A stretch of DNA of 64,000 nucleotides from Casuarius casuarius (lineage: Eukaryota; Chordata; Aves; Casuariiformes; Casuariidae): the NCBI GenBank assembly GCA_003342895.1, contig PTFA01000024.1, positions 211,634-275,633 of the forward strand, in the 5' to 3' direction. The notes below the pieces were generated by a model. That model was given only the letters and a program-made list of their open reading frames with translations, had not been told where the DNA came from and searched no databases. The position numbers and the translations under genes were made by a program. Shown here in pieces: positions 26,655 to 37,375 of the stretch (positions are counted from its first letter, which is position 1; each line of letters begins with the position of its first letter).

Positions 26655-27845
26655 GTGTTATGTTTGTTTGATTTTAGTCCAAAACAGAACTTACTACCGA
26701 ATGGCCCTGGAAGTATGTAAAATTCCTAGGAAGCTTTGCTGATTTTTTTTTAATCTTTGTTCATAAAAGTATTGTGAAGACTTGTATTTTAACCTTCTTC
26801 ATCCTGATTCTTTTTCTTCCTGAATATTCAAGTTAGCTGGAGGTTTGAGAAAACACCTGTGGTTGTGGGGTCAGATGGAGTTTAGGGGGGAGGAACCAAT
26901 GTATGGAAAAAGTGTTGTGTCCTTGAACGTCATTGCAGAAAGGACATAGCTGGTGATGAGGTAAACCATGTGAAAGAGGCGCCTCTGAATTCTGCTTGAG
27001 AAACAAACTTGGCATGGTAAATCATAATAGTAGAGAAAAATTTTATTCCAGAAAGTGGGTTATAAAGGGGTCCTTTTCATAGCTTTTTTTTTTTTTCCTT
27101 TCACATTAAAATCTTTATTCCAAAGTCCCTGTAGGATCTCAGTCATGAATGCTCTTTAGTGTTTTTCTGTGCTGGGTTTTCTTTTCTGGAACTCCGTCTT
27201 CCCAAGCCTTCCGCTACAAGCAAAAAACTCCTTCCCCTCCAACTACCTGTTTTGCTCGAATCAGATAACCTGAGAAACTGTCTCTACAGTTGCAATATCT
27301 GTATCAGTAATTGCTCAGGGAAATGAGTCCTCCAGTGTGTTTGCCTCTAGGCTCAACAAGTCGCTATTGCCAACAGAGGTAGCAGATTCTAAATTGTAAA
27401 CTCTTTGGGGAGTAGTTTACAATACATGATAAACACTGCAGATCAGCAAAGGGTAAATAATTAGTGCTGCCTAACACGGGATGCTTCAGCCCTCTCCAAA
27501 GCAAAAGGAGCAACAAGAGTAACACAGTAAGAAATAACTTATTTATCTATGCTAATGCTTTTTTAAATTTAATTCTATGGATTTACATTACAGAGTTTAT
27601 TTTCACATTTTATTGCAAGTGGAGTTATAACATACATTCAATGATTCTGTTTGTGTGATTTTAAATAGCCAGACAGGTTTGCATTCTAGGAGTGATTCTC
27701 TTAATGACAGTTTATATTGTCTGTCTAATGTGCATGCCTTGTTGCCTTTGTAATTCATCCATTATCATCTTTCTATCCTAATCTCTAATGTTTATGGACT
27801 ACAGTCAACACAATATCTAGACATGGCATCATAATAGCACACTAA

Positions 27846-27869
27846 TATTAAAATATTAATATTTTAATA
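27846..27869. repeat. 24-bp perfect AT palindrome
   Basis: The 24 bp at 27846-27869 equal their own reverse complement. They consist only of A and T, centred on TTAA between 27857 and 27858, and could extrude as a cruciform or be an evolving TA-type repeat. Confidence 0.85.
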
Positions 27870-30800
27870 ATATTCTACTGATAGGAATAGTTAAGGCTTC
27901 TTTCCCTCTAATCTTTCTTCTTTCCTTTTCTTTTTTTTTCACGTCTTTCTCTGACTAAATTTCCTCAACACAAATTATGGTTGCTAGGAATTTGCAGAAA
28001 GACTGCTTTGTACCATACCCGAAGTTCTGACAAAACTCTAGTCGCCTTCAGGAGGACGCAAGCCAGAGCTGAGAATCTAATGCCCAAAGTGCTGCCTTCA
28101 TCCCAGATCTTGACAGCATCAGTATGAGTTATTGTAGAATAACGTTCACGCAATTGAGGAGACCCATTGCCTTTTTGGGCTGGGTAGGCATAGATTAGTC
28201 TGGACCTTGTGGGAAAGAACTTGGAAAAAGAATATATTCTTGCCCATTTTCTATTGTTTTTCCTAAGCATCCAGAGTTGGCCACAGGATGCTGAACTTAA
28301 TGCGTCTCCAGTCTGATCCACTCCCACTCTATGTTTTTACGGTTTCAGTGGAAACAGGGGGGTAATAGAGGGCACAGAGCATGTTTGTGATGTGCTGCTT
28401 GCTGTAAGACAGGCTTGCAAGGGGTCCCATCGATCAGGCATCTCTATAAATTATCTTTCACTGATCAAATTAGAAATCCCATTCCTAAAGTGTCAGATCA
28501 TGGCTCGCTAAGTTTCCGTCTGATAGGAACAGACACTCTTGTGCTGCCCGATGTAGAAAAAAAGCGATTTTACTCTTACTTCATTTTTACTATAATTGCC
28601 AAGGAAATAAGCTTTACACTAACATTAGCAATTGAGAAGCAAATTCCTTCAATGGATGGCAAGGCAAGGTTCTTATAAAAAATTGTGATCTGTTTCTTCC
28701 CCAGATATTTCTTGCTTTTTTGGATGAGTAGTCACAAAAAATCGATATTGCTGCATAGGAGGGGCCCTGAGGGCTTAAAGACTTGTGCTCCTAACTGTGG
28801 AGCTAGCTCTGGGATGCCCCAGTTAGCAGCCTCCCAGTGCATTACCCAGATGTTCACTGTGCTTTGTATCCAGAGTGTCCAAAGAGCACCTACCCCATGT
28901 GTGGGCAAGCTTCAGCACTCTGTGCAACTTGCACTGATCTCTGTGCAAAGTCACCATGTGGCTGACCTCAGGAAATCAGATGTGCTGGGATGCTTCCTAA
29001 AAGGGGCCTGACATCTCTTGCTGCAAGGCCAGATGAGTTTTCTAGGCAAGTTGGATNCAGACTGACAGAGTGAGTGCTGTGGTCTTCAGGCTTCCCTCAG
29101 AACCAATAAGCACAATATAGATGTAGCCGTTACATATAGGTACGAACTATTTAGCCTTTTATAACTATTTGTTATAGGACACACTGGACTAAATTCAGAC
29201 CTGCAAGAAGGAAATTTAACTCTTCTGAAGATAATGGAGTTTCAGTACATTTTATTGCCCCTCGATATGATGAACCATAATTCTAGCATACTAAATCTAT
29301 AAGAATTTATTATGTGGGTATTACCTCCTTATAGCCCATTTAAGATCTTCTGTTTCATCTGAAGGTGGATATTCTTAGACCCTCAGGTGAAATAAAGTGT
29401 AAACAGCTATCTGAATTTTTCAATTTCTGTGTCTTTATCAGTGAGCTCTTAACGTACTATTTAACAACCTATTAATGTGATGTGATCCCTGGCTTAAGTG
29501 TATTTAAGTGAATGTATTTTGATTTTATGCCTATTCAATTTTTTTATTTTTTTGAGTAACAACAGTTACCAGTATCCCCATAACTCAAGGTCATTGACTT
29601 GGACAAGTATTTTCTCACTCTGTATGTCAGCCTGACAGATATCTAGGGACCCTCACGATACCCTTCCTGTTTCAGCAACAACTCCCTTCCTCCTTTACAT
29701 ATGATCCTCAGACCATGCTGTCAGCTTTCAGTGTATTGGTAGCTTCACAGCTCCAAACCAGCGCTCATCTGCTGGAGCACTCAGGTACACTGAAGGAGTG
29801 TGAATGAGCCAGTCTGGGTGCGGAAGGAATGGTGGTCGGATCTGGATCTGTTAGATGTGTCTGTCTTCACTCTCAAGACATTTCTCTGTTTCAGTGATGA
29901 AGCTGGAGCAGTTTTGTGATCACTCGAGATGTCTGTCTAATTCAAAGGGGTTGCTGAAGAAGCAAGCAGGGGAAGATTCTACATTTTAAAAACTGAAAGG
30001 TAGAGAGGGTGATTTAAATCGAAGAATCTTATAATACTTGCAGAGGAATTAAAGCTCAACTGTATGCTAAGAGCAGACCTTAGTTGATGCATCAAGACCT
30101 GACAATCTCATTAGTGTAAAATAAGCGAAAATAAAGAAAAAAAGAAAAAGATTCAGTATTGGTGAAAAGATCAAATTGACAATGGAAGATGAAAGCAATT
30201 ATTATATGGTTTTGCATCGTAATATTTGCTACTTATAAATAAGGAACAACTGAGTCAAAATGTGTAATGCTGTTTTGCTTTGAGAAAAAAAATTACATTT
30301 CTTTCTAGACCATAACCATATTCACAGTGTGAAGTCTGACCCACTGATATTTAATTCTCTTTATGTAGTTCTGCTCAGGAAGGAAAGATCCTTGCTTGGC
30401 TCCACAGAGTAGCAAGCTGACTTACACTATGGCTTTAAATAGAAAGTTTAAACTCTGAAGTAAAAAACCTTTTTCAGCTCAAGTCAATAGGTTCAGTCAG
30501 AACTTAGTAAGGTCCTAAGTCCATTCCCTGCCGGGGGGGGGCTAAGGACCATTTCATATACTCCTCTTCCCTCCATTCTCCACTACATATTGTCCACAAA
30601 GGGGATATGGAAGCAAAGAAAGGGCATCTGAGGTACTATGTGGAAGTAATGTCCACCAGGCTTCAGGCACAGAGATATATCTGGGTCTTCTTGGAAACAG
30701 ATTTGAACTTAAATTCTTTCCAGGGTGCAATTCCATCAACTTCACGGGAAAGATCTGAAGTCTAAGAAATACTTAAATTTCACTGTGATTCTGATATGGA

Positions 30801-31376
30801 AAAAGAGAATGCTTCAGTGATATGGTGGTCTCCGGTGAGGATTAACAGCCTTCTCTGACTGAAATAAGGAAGCTTTAGGAATTTCAAGAACATGGAATGT
30901 ATGCAGAATGGGTTTTTTTTGATCTCAGATACTCCGATTGAAATAAAAAATATTAATTTTACTATGTTTGACCCATTCATCACCTACAGGGAATAACACT
31001 AAAAAAATGTTCAAAGGAAATCTACATTTTGCAAATCCAATGCCTCATTCTTTAAAAGTGAATTGGTGTTTAATGCTTGACTTTCATTTTTAATGTAATA
31101 ATTGTGTTATCTTGAACACCATAACTTTTCTGAGGTATTTATCCAAAAACTTCTGGAATCTATTTTGAATGTGGTTAAGGAAAGGTGGTACTGCTAATGA
31201 GCATCATTTAAGATGCTTATATTTTCCTTTGAACTTGTTCTTTATTGCTAATGCAAGTAGATTTCATTCCCCAGATTATCATTCTGGGGAAAAAAAATAG
31301 CGAGAGTCATAGAGGTCACACTCATCTTGAGCATGTGTTGAGCAAGGAGCTCATTTTGACTGGTTTTGTTTTTCAG

Positions 31377-31490
31377 ACACTGCAAATGGATGTAAACAAG
31401 CTGAATATCACATTGCTTCGGATATTTCGCCAAGGAGTGGCTGCAGCGTTGGGACTGTTACCTCAGCAAGTTCACATCAACAGGCTCATT
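31377..31490 (+). CDS. PTPRR: PTPRR internal exon (extracellular stem, first exon in window)
   Basis: This is an internal coding exon of receptor-type protein tyrosine phosphatase R, a single-pass neuronal phosphatase that dephosphorylates ERK1/2 and p38-type MAP kinases. The exon is 114 nt, 38 codons, phase 0 at both ends. It is preceded by a pyrimidine tract and TTTCAG and followed by GTAAGT. The translation begins TLQMDVNKLNITLL and ends QQVHINRLI, nearly identical to my memory of human PTPRR from about residue 120. NIT is a potential N-glycosylation site in the lumenal or extracellular stem. The phase-0 acceptor shows that an upstream exon (signal peptide and N-terminal region) exists outside the recognisable part of this window. 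An in-frame ATG at 31386 is an internal Met, not the canonical start of the long form. Reading through the donor gives 15 further codons and then TGA at 31536-31538. Confidence 0.95.
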
Positions 31491-34400
31491 GTAAGTACCA
31501 AAGGGCTGCGTATAATGAAAATGACCTGGTTATTTTGAATCCTCTTAAATTAATTTTCCAGCCATTATGGAAAACTGGAATAAAATAAGACAGAAAAATA
31601 ATTCCCCCCCCCCCCAAAAAAGAAAAATAGATCTCCATTAACAATGATTTAAAATTTCTTTTGAAAGGAAACCATTATTAGTTACAGTCTAGAGAAAATG
31701 TAAGTCAGATAAATCTCCTCTTCCATGCCTTGTTCATAAGCAGTTTGCGTATCCCTAGCATAAGTTCAATTGTTTTCATTCCCTTGCAGTTTTACATCAG
31801 AGCCATTAAGAGACATTTATTCATGCTTTGTTTATCAGTAGTTCGCATCTTGCTCAAAAAATACATGATTGCCTTTCTAAGGCACCTTCACAGTTTATCC
31901 TCAGACTTTCCATTACTAAATTAAATGTCTTCTCACAATATTAATATTCATGTTTTGCTATTCTGTTATAACAACCTGTGCTCAGAAGTGATCTTGTAGA
32001 ATAAGGTATCATGTTAGGTAAAGATGATGACAAATTTGCTTCCAGCAGGGAAGAATTTTTAAAAACATTTTTTAAAACAATTTTCACAGTATGTTTTTCT
32101 GTGTATTGTTAAGAGCATACAGTATGAACACTGTTGTCTTTTTATGACAGTTTTGCCTTGAAACAAAAAAAAAGCAATATCATGTGCTTGTTGGTAGCAT
32201 TCAATTCATGTCGCATAGGGAAGAGTTATTTTATTTTATTCTACATGTGGGTTGAATATGAGTGAAGAAAACTGACAGGTTCAGCATAAAAGTATTTCCT
32301 GCCTTGATAGCTTGATAGGATTGTATACATCAAAAAGGATTAAAAAACTCCTTCAAATATGTCTCTGTGAGAAAGGATCACACAAGATGTATAGAACAAA
32401 AGATCAGTAAGAATGCAATGCAGCCCCTCTGATGTTCACTGGGGATGTCACTCATTCATGACAAGCGATGCTGAATTTCCTTTGTCCCCTGCATGAACCA
32501 GAATGAAAGGTTGAAAGACATACTCAGAGAAAAGCACAATTACTTGAAAAGTGTTGCAGAGTTGGGGGTGCATATTTTAACATACCAAGTAAATTAGTAC
32601 CTTTCTTATTATGCTCTGTGGAAGTTATGTAATTACGCAGAAGAAATGTAGTGTTCATTTTCCTACTAGCTCTATAGCTTTTCACTTTCTCCTTTCATCT
32701 GTGATCTAAGGATAATGTCATATTTCACCTAATTAATTAGTTAGTCTTCTCAACTTCTGTAAAAGTTGAGTTTTCTGTAAAAGGCTGAGTTTTCATACTC
32801 ATGTAAAAATGAGTTACTGTGTCTTCTAATGAAGCAAGCAAAAACACAATAGGATGTGTTTATCCCATTTGGTCTAAAAGTCACATACAGCAAGTCAAAA
32901 TTAACAAGAGTTAAAAATACAGCTCAGGAAACCTTATTCCCACTTCCCATCCTTCCAGCATGAAACAGTTCCTCTCATACAGAGTGCTGGCACACAAGCA
33001 AGGCACATAAAAATTCATCTCACCTCACTTTTACTCCAAGATCCTCATCTAGGCTCCCTCTAAAGGAAATAACAAGGACGATAACTGGAGGAGGAGAACA
33101 GGCACTGAGAGGGGGCGTAGATCCTGATTATCTTAAGATGGATTAAATCACCCTCAGAGATGCCAGTCTCTCTCCACTGACTTTGGAGGTAACTTTGATG
33201 GCTGAAGTGAGGTGAGCTGAATCTCTCCCAAGTTAGCAGCTCTCAGAAGTGATCAGGAGCCCAGCAACCAGGATGTGGTTGGTCGCAGAAAGAGCTGGGG
33301 GCCTACTAGTGCCTTATGTGTAACATAGCACATACTGTGCCAGGAGATGTTAGCTGGGCANTTCCAGTGTCCTCCTCCCATAAAGGCCTTTTAATGGGCT
33401 GAGGAACTCCTAACCAGAGGAGGCACAAAACCCTGGGAATGCTGCTTCCCCATCAAGCCTTGCCTTGTGTCTGCCACCGATTCCTGGAGCCAGCCACTTA
33501 CCCACATCAGAGACTGCAGCCTCAAATCAGCTTCAAAATCTCTGCCCTTCAACCAGCACTCCATGACTGTAGGTCTGTTTTCACTTCTTGTAACTCTGCT
33601 GATCTGAGAAGTCCTACTGAAAAATGCCCAGTCCCACTGGTAGGCAATATCCTTATTAATCCTGCCAAGCAAATGGGCCAGTGGGACATGTGAGAGCAGA
33701 GAGGGCAGATTTAGGGTAAACATGTTTGAAAGTGTCCCTGTCTATGCATCTCTACTTTTGAGTGCTATAACTGCATATTTTATGAATAGCGAAAGATATC
33801 TTTTCTATCGCTTCAGTAAAAAGGATGATGCACACTGAAGGTGAGAGGGAGGGCACAGTGGGAAATCAGGATTATCCCTATTTGAACTGATTTCTCCCAT
33901 CCTGTACCAGAACCAAAAGGAAATAACCAGGCCAGTGAGGTTCTTGCCTGTGGAGTCAGCAGGGAGCAGTGCAGGTGGGTACCTCTGTGCCTACCTTGCA
34001 TGTGGCACTGCCCAGAGTCCAGACTCTCCATCACAGCCACAGACAGGTCACACCAAATTAACCTAGGTCCACACACACTGTGTAGGCATCAGCACTGTCT
34101 GGAGCATTACAGTGTGAAGTCTGGTCTCTCTGCTAGAAAGAGAGATGCTGTTCTAGTTTATCGCAGCCTACCCACTAAAAGTAAACAAAACTTTTCCAGT
34201 CCTTTCATTTCATTGTACCATCTTAAGGAGTTACACTGCAGAGGACTGAAAGGACATTATACTTTGTTATAGTGTGTGTCTGCAATGTGCTAACAGAGGA
34301 TTAGAAAGCAATGCTTTCTAATTAGCATTATACTAAGCATTCCTGTTTAAGGACAAGTGTCTAAAACAGGGCTGTGCTTCAGCTCAGATCAGAAGAACTA

Positions 34401-34733
34401 TCTGTTAAAATCTCTGCTGGATCATCCCATGGGCCCCCCTCACTATGTTACCGCAATCTATCTTGTTAATGGTACCAGACTTGGGAAGAGGGGACCTTGG
34501 CAACAGTGAATGAGACAAAGCACATGTGTACACGTATGGTATTTGCTTTTTCTTTCACAGTCAGCTAGAATTTAAGAAAACAGGGAATACGTATGCTCTC
34601 CTCACAGAGCAGGTTGCAGCCTTTCTATTTATTCCTTGCTTTCATTTCTGGAAATAGNGTTACAATCTATAGATAGCACAGATTATCTAGTTTCAAACCC
34701 ATCCTGTGATTCTGTGGTATTTTATTTTTCTAG
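31491..34733 (+). other. PTPRR intron (3.2 kb)
   Basis: Intron between the two stem exons. It starts GTAAGT and ends TTTTTCTAG. It holds a C12 run (about 31603-31614), AATAAA at 31579-31584, a hairpin with 8-bp arms at 32749-32770 and a near-perfect palindrome at 34301-34321. N bases are at 33361 and 34658. No other exon was recognised. Confidence 0.85.
34301..34321. repeat. Inverted repeat, 10-bp perfect arms with a 1-nt centre
   Basis: TTAGAAAGCA (34301-34310) and TGCTTTCTAA (34312-34321) are perfect reverse complements around a single A. It lies in the intron 413 bp before the next exon. No function is assigned. Confidence 0.8.
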
Positions 34734-34889
34734 GGGAAGAAGAACTGTGTGGAACTGTTTGTGTCCCCAGTGAACAGAAAGCCAGGTATTTCTGATGCAC
34801 TCCCATCTGAAGAAGTGCTGCGTTCACTCAACATCAACATTTTGCATCAGAGCTTATCGCAGTTTGGGATAACAGAGGTCTCCCCTGAG
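34734..34889 (+). CDS. PTPRR: PTPRR internal exon (extracellular stem)
   Basis: This 156-nt exon (52 codons, phase 0/0) lies 3.2 kb after the previous exon. The acceptor is TTTATTTTTCTAG and the donor is GAG|GTAGGT. The product starts GKKNCVELFVSPVNRKPG, contains SDALPSEEVLRSLNIN and ends SQFGITEVSPE. This is the vertebrate PTPRR stem between the N-terminal region and the membrane; by family numbering it is about residues 158-209. It has no catalytic role. The single Cys in KKNC is where I recall Ser in human, so this may be a lineage-specific change. Missplicing by read-through would add eight residues and hit TAG at 34914-34916. Identity of the gene is secure because order, phase and sequence match PTPRR across all four exons. 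Confidence 0.95.
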
Positions 34890-35397
34890 GTAGGTTACCA
34901 CTTTTCTAACCTGTAGTTTGTTACAGATTAGGCGGTTCTTACAGACGTGGTAGTTCTCAGGCTAAGGTTCCCAGGAATGTGGAGGGAAATGTAGAGGCCA
35001 AGAAGATAGCATTACTGCTGTAAGGCAATTATACTATTAACCCTGTTAAATTACTTTAATAATGCCTCATTAGGCTATTTAAGCATTAAGATCCAGGTCC
35101 TCCTCACACAGCTCAGCTACCATTGAAAGCAGAGTTTAGATCCTAAGCATGCATCAGTTGCCTGCAAGGATGTGGGCCCAAGGACTTTTGGTCTTTTTTG
35201 TGTGGGCTGACAGGTAAAAAAATTTCACTAAAGAAATAAATAGAATGCAGTCTTCAAGAGTGAACATCGGTACCTAGCTACCTGGATAACTTGTGTCTGA
35301 CATGATTTTGGAAAATTGAATTTGTACATTTTATCCATGCTTCTTTCTATTCTCAAGAGAAATGAGAAATTTGAAAGTTTTTTTTTATTTTGTTTAC

Positions 35398-35469
35398 CTA
35401 CTCCAAAAAGAGGGCATAAGTAAAACTTGTAACTACTCCAAAAAGAGGGCATAAGTAAAACTTGTAACT
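35398..35469. repeat. Perfect 35-bp tandem duplication
   Basis: The unit starting TACTCCAAAAAGAGGGCATA occurs at 35399-35433 and again, without a mismatch, at 35434-35468. Identity at period 35 extends from 35398 to 35469. The absence of any divergence points to a recent slippage duplication or an assembly artefact. Confidence 0.92.
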
Positions 35470-37309
35470 GTTATTCATATGACCACTTCAATTTTTGAAA
35501 GCAAATCTATTTCAAAGCAGAAGCCGAACTGCTGTCTCCACAGTGCTCCAGATGCTGCCAGTGAGATGTACATTTAATTCCGGACTGACCACTTGACCTA
35601 GGCACAGCAAATGAAAAAAGAAAGGTGAAGGCCTTTAGGAAAGGAAGTCACTGAGCTCATGTACATGGCAAATTTAGATGCATTACATTGCATTTTATTT
35701 GGCACCTTAGAAGCCCTTAGCTGCATATAAAGTCCCTGAGAACTCAGTATGCAGTCAGAGTAATTTCAAATATCAAGAATCAGCGTTTTCCAGGGAAGTT
35801 CCCATTTTACAGAGGAGATGTTTATTTGTCCGAAAAAAAGTGGAGAAAAAAAAGAGAGATTCTGATAAGCTGTGTTTTCTCCTACAGGAAAGAGTTCATG
35901 TTTTTTACATGAAAACCTATGTTCAAGCCATTGCTGAGTTAATACTGGCTGCTCTGTTCACCTGTACTTCTACAGATCGGAAGTTCTTTGCTCATTTTAA
36001 GTGTTCTAACTCTGTTTAAGAATCTGTCTTCAGTATGAAAAGTGCAATATAAAAAGAAGATCTCTTTAGTACAGTTCTCCATGCCCAAAGCAGACTGCTC
36101 CTATGGAAATGAGAGGGTTCTCAGGTTTTTATCAGTTCTGACACAAAATGAAGCCAAGCAGTTCTGTCCAAATGTCAGATCAGGTCTTTATATCTCTCAT
36201 CAGCATCCGAGGCTAAGCTTCCTTTAGGTTAGAATTTCCTTTTTTACTGAAGCAATCAGTTTGATGGTTGTGATAGATGCAATTATCTGTTCCAAATACT
36301 TCAGTTACAAATAAAACTTCAGGTAGACGTGGGTCAAGAACATATGTGAATAATGGATGAATAGAGAAATATTATCAAGCTATGAAAAGATGCCGGGAAA
36401 AAACACAGTGCTAAACTCAAGACCTTGTCTATTTTAGGTACATTTCAATAATCTGGAATGCCTAAGTATTTGAATTTTCTCTCTGAAAAAACATAGACAA
36501 CCAGAACAAATCATTTAGAAAAGGATGACTCCTTGAATAAAAATTTTGCAGACTATACCTCCCTCTAACACTGTTGGAGAAACAAGAGATTATTTTAATA
36601 TAGAGTCTTTATTTATTTCAGTTGCTTGCAGTAAGACTCTGATTCTGCAAAAATTATGCAACTTCACACTAATATGTATTCCCTTTGGATCTTGCTAATT
36701 TGTTTACCTGAGTAAGCTTTCATAGAAAGCAGCAGCTAAAAACAGCAACATATAACCTTTACTTGCTACCAATTATTTACTCTTCACTCAACTTGCCCAA
36801 AGAACAAATAATGCTGAACAAAGTAATGGCAAATAACATAAAGATGCAAACCTTTGTAAAGAGATATAGATACAGCTATAGAAAGGCATAACTTTGACAT
36901 GTAATATTACCAATTTTGTGCATTCCTGAGCTACTAATTCTAATTAATTCCTGAGCTAACAGATCTGTGCAGTCTGCCACCACAGTGGCCAAAAGCTTCT
37001 CAATCAGTATTGTACGTATGCTAACAATCTGTCTGTGCAGAAAGGAAGTATTATGCTCATCTTTATAACTGGGCGGCTGACACAGAGGTGTTAGGAGTTC
37101 ATCTCTTATTTTAGCTGTCTATATCAATATTAGCTGCCTAAGAATTAAAAGTCTATTGTCTCTCTCTACAGTAAACAGAGAGAAAGAGACACCTTCAGTG
37201 GGCAGTTCATTCCGTCTCTTGGATACCTCTTCTGAGATTGGTTGGTTGACTCTTTCTAATGGGGCTTCGCTTAAGCTAGACACTCAATTGTAGAGAGTTA
37301 ATGGTGGGG

Positions 37310-37375
37310 GAGATTATCCCTATCCTAAGAAATTTAACCAAGGTTATATAGCAAAACCTGAGTGGAAGACTGAAG
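37310..37375 (+). mobile_element. Ancient MIR/L2-like 3' tail relic
   Basis: GATTATCCCTATCCTAAGAA followed by ATTTAACCAAGGTTATATAG resembles the ancestral 'attatccc...ttaagtgacttgcccaaggtcacacag' tail. The match is short and decayed, so the assignment is tentative. Confidence 0.4.

Larger units (their letters stand above)
21031..31376 (+). other. PTPRR intron immediately upstream of the first exon in the window
   Basis: There is no recognised exon, apart from the acceptor of the next exon at its end. It contains a GA-rich tract at about 22267-22315, a MIR/L2-like relic at about 22553-22645, a stop-poor GC-richer patch at about 25350-26280, a T22 run at 26633-26654 and a 24-bp AT palindrome at 27846-27869. 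Single N bases occur at 21672, 23704, 25887 and 29057. In mammals the alternative first exon of the PTP-SL isoform lies upstream of the equivalent exon, so such an exon could hide here; I could not identify it. Confidence 0.6.

Noticed and set aside
31245..31538. 97-codon open frame starting upstream of the first PTPRR exon
   Set aside because: Only 31377-31490 is coding; the frame merely reads through intron on both sides of the exon, whose limits are fixed by TTTCAG and GTAAGT and by PTPRR similarity.
32749..32770. Hairpin CTCAACTT...AAGTTGAG
   Set aside because: Arms of only 8 bp in AT-rich DNA; expected by chance.
33391..33723. Overlapping open frames on both strands in the first intron between PTPRR exons
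   Set aside because: No family resemblance, no splice connection to PTPRR, contains no conserved motif; treated as chance in a slightly GC-richer patch.
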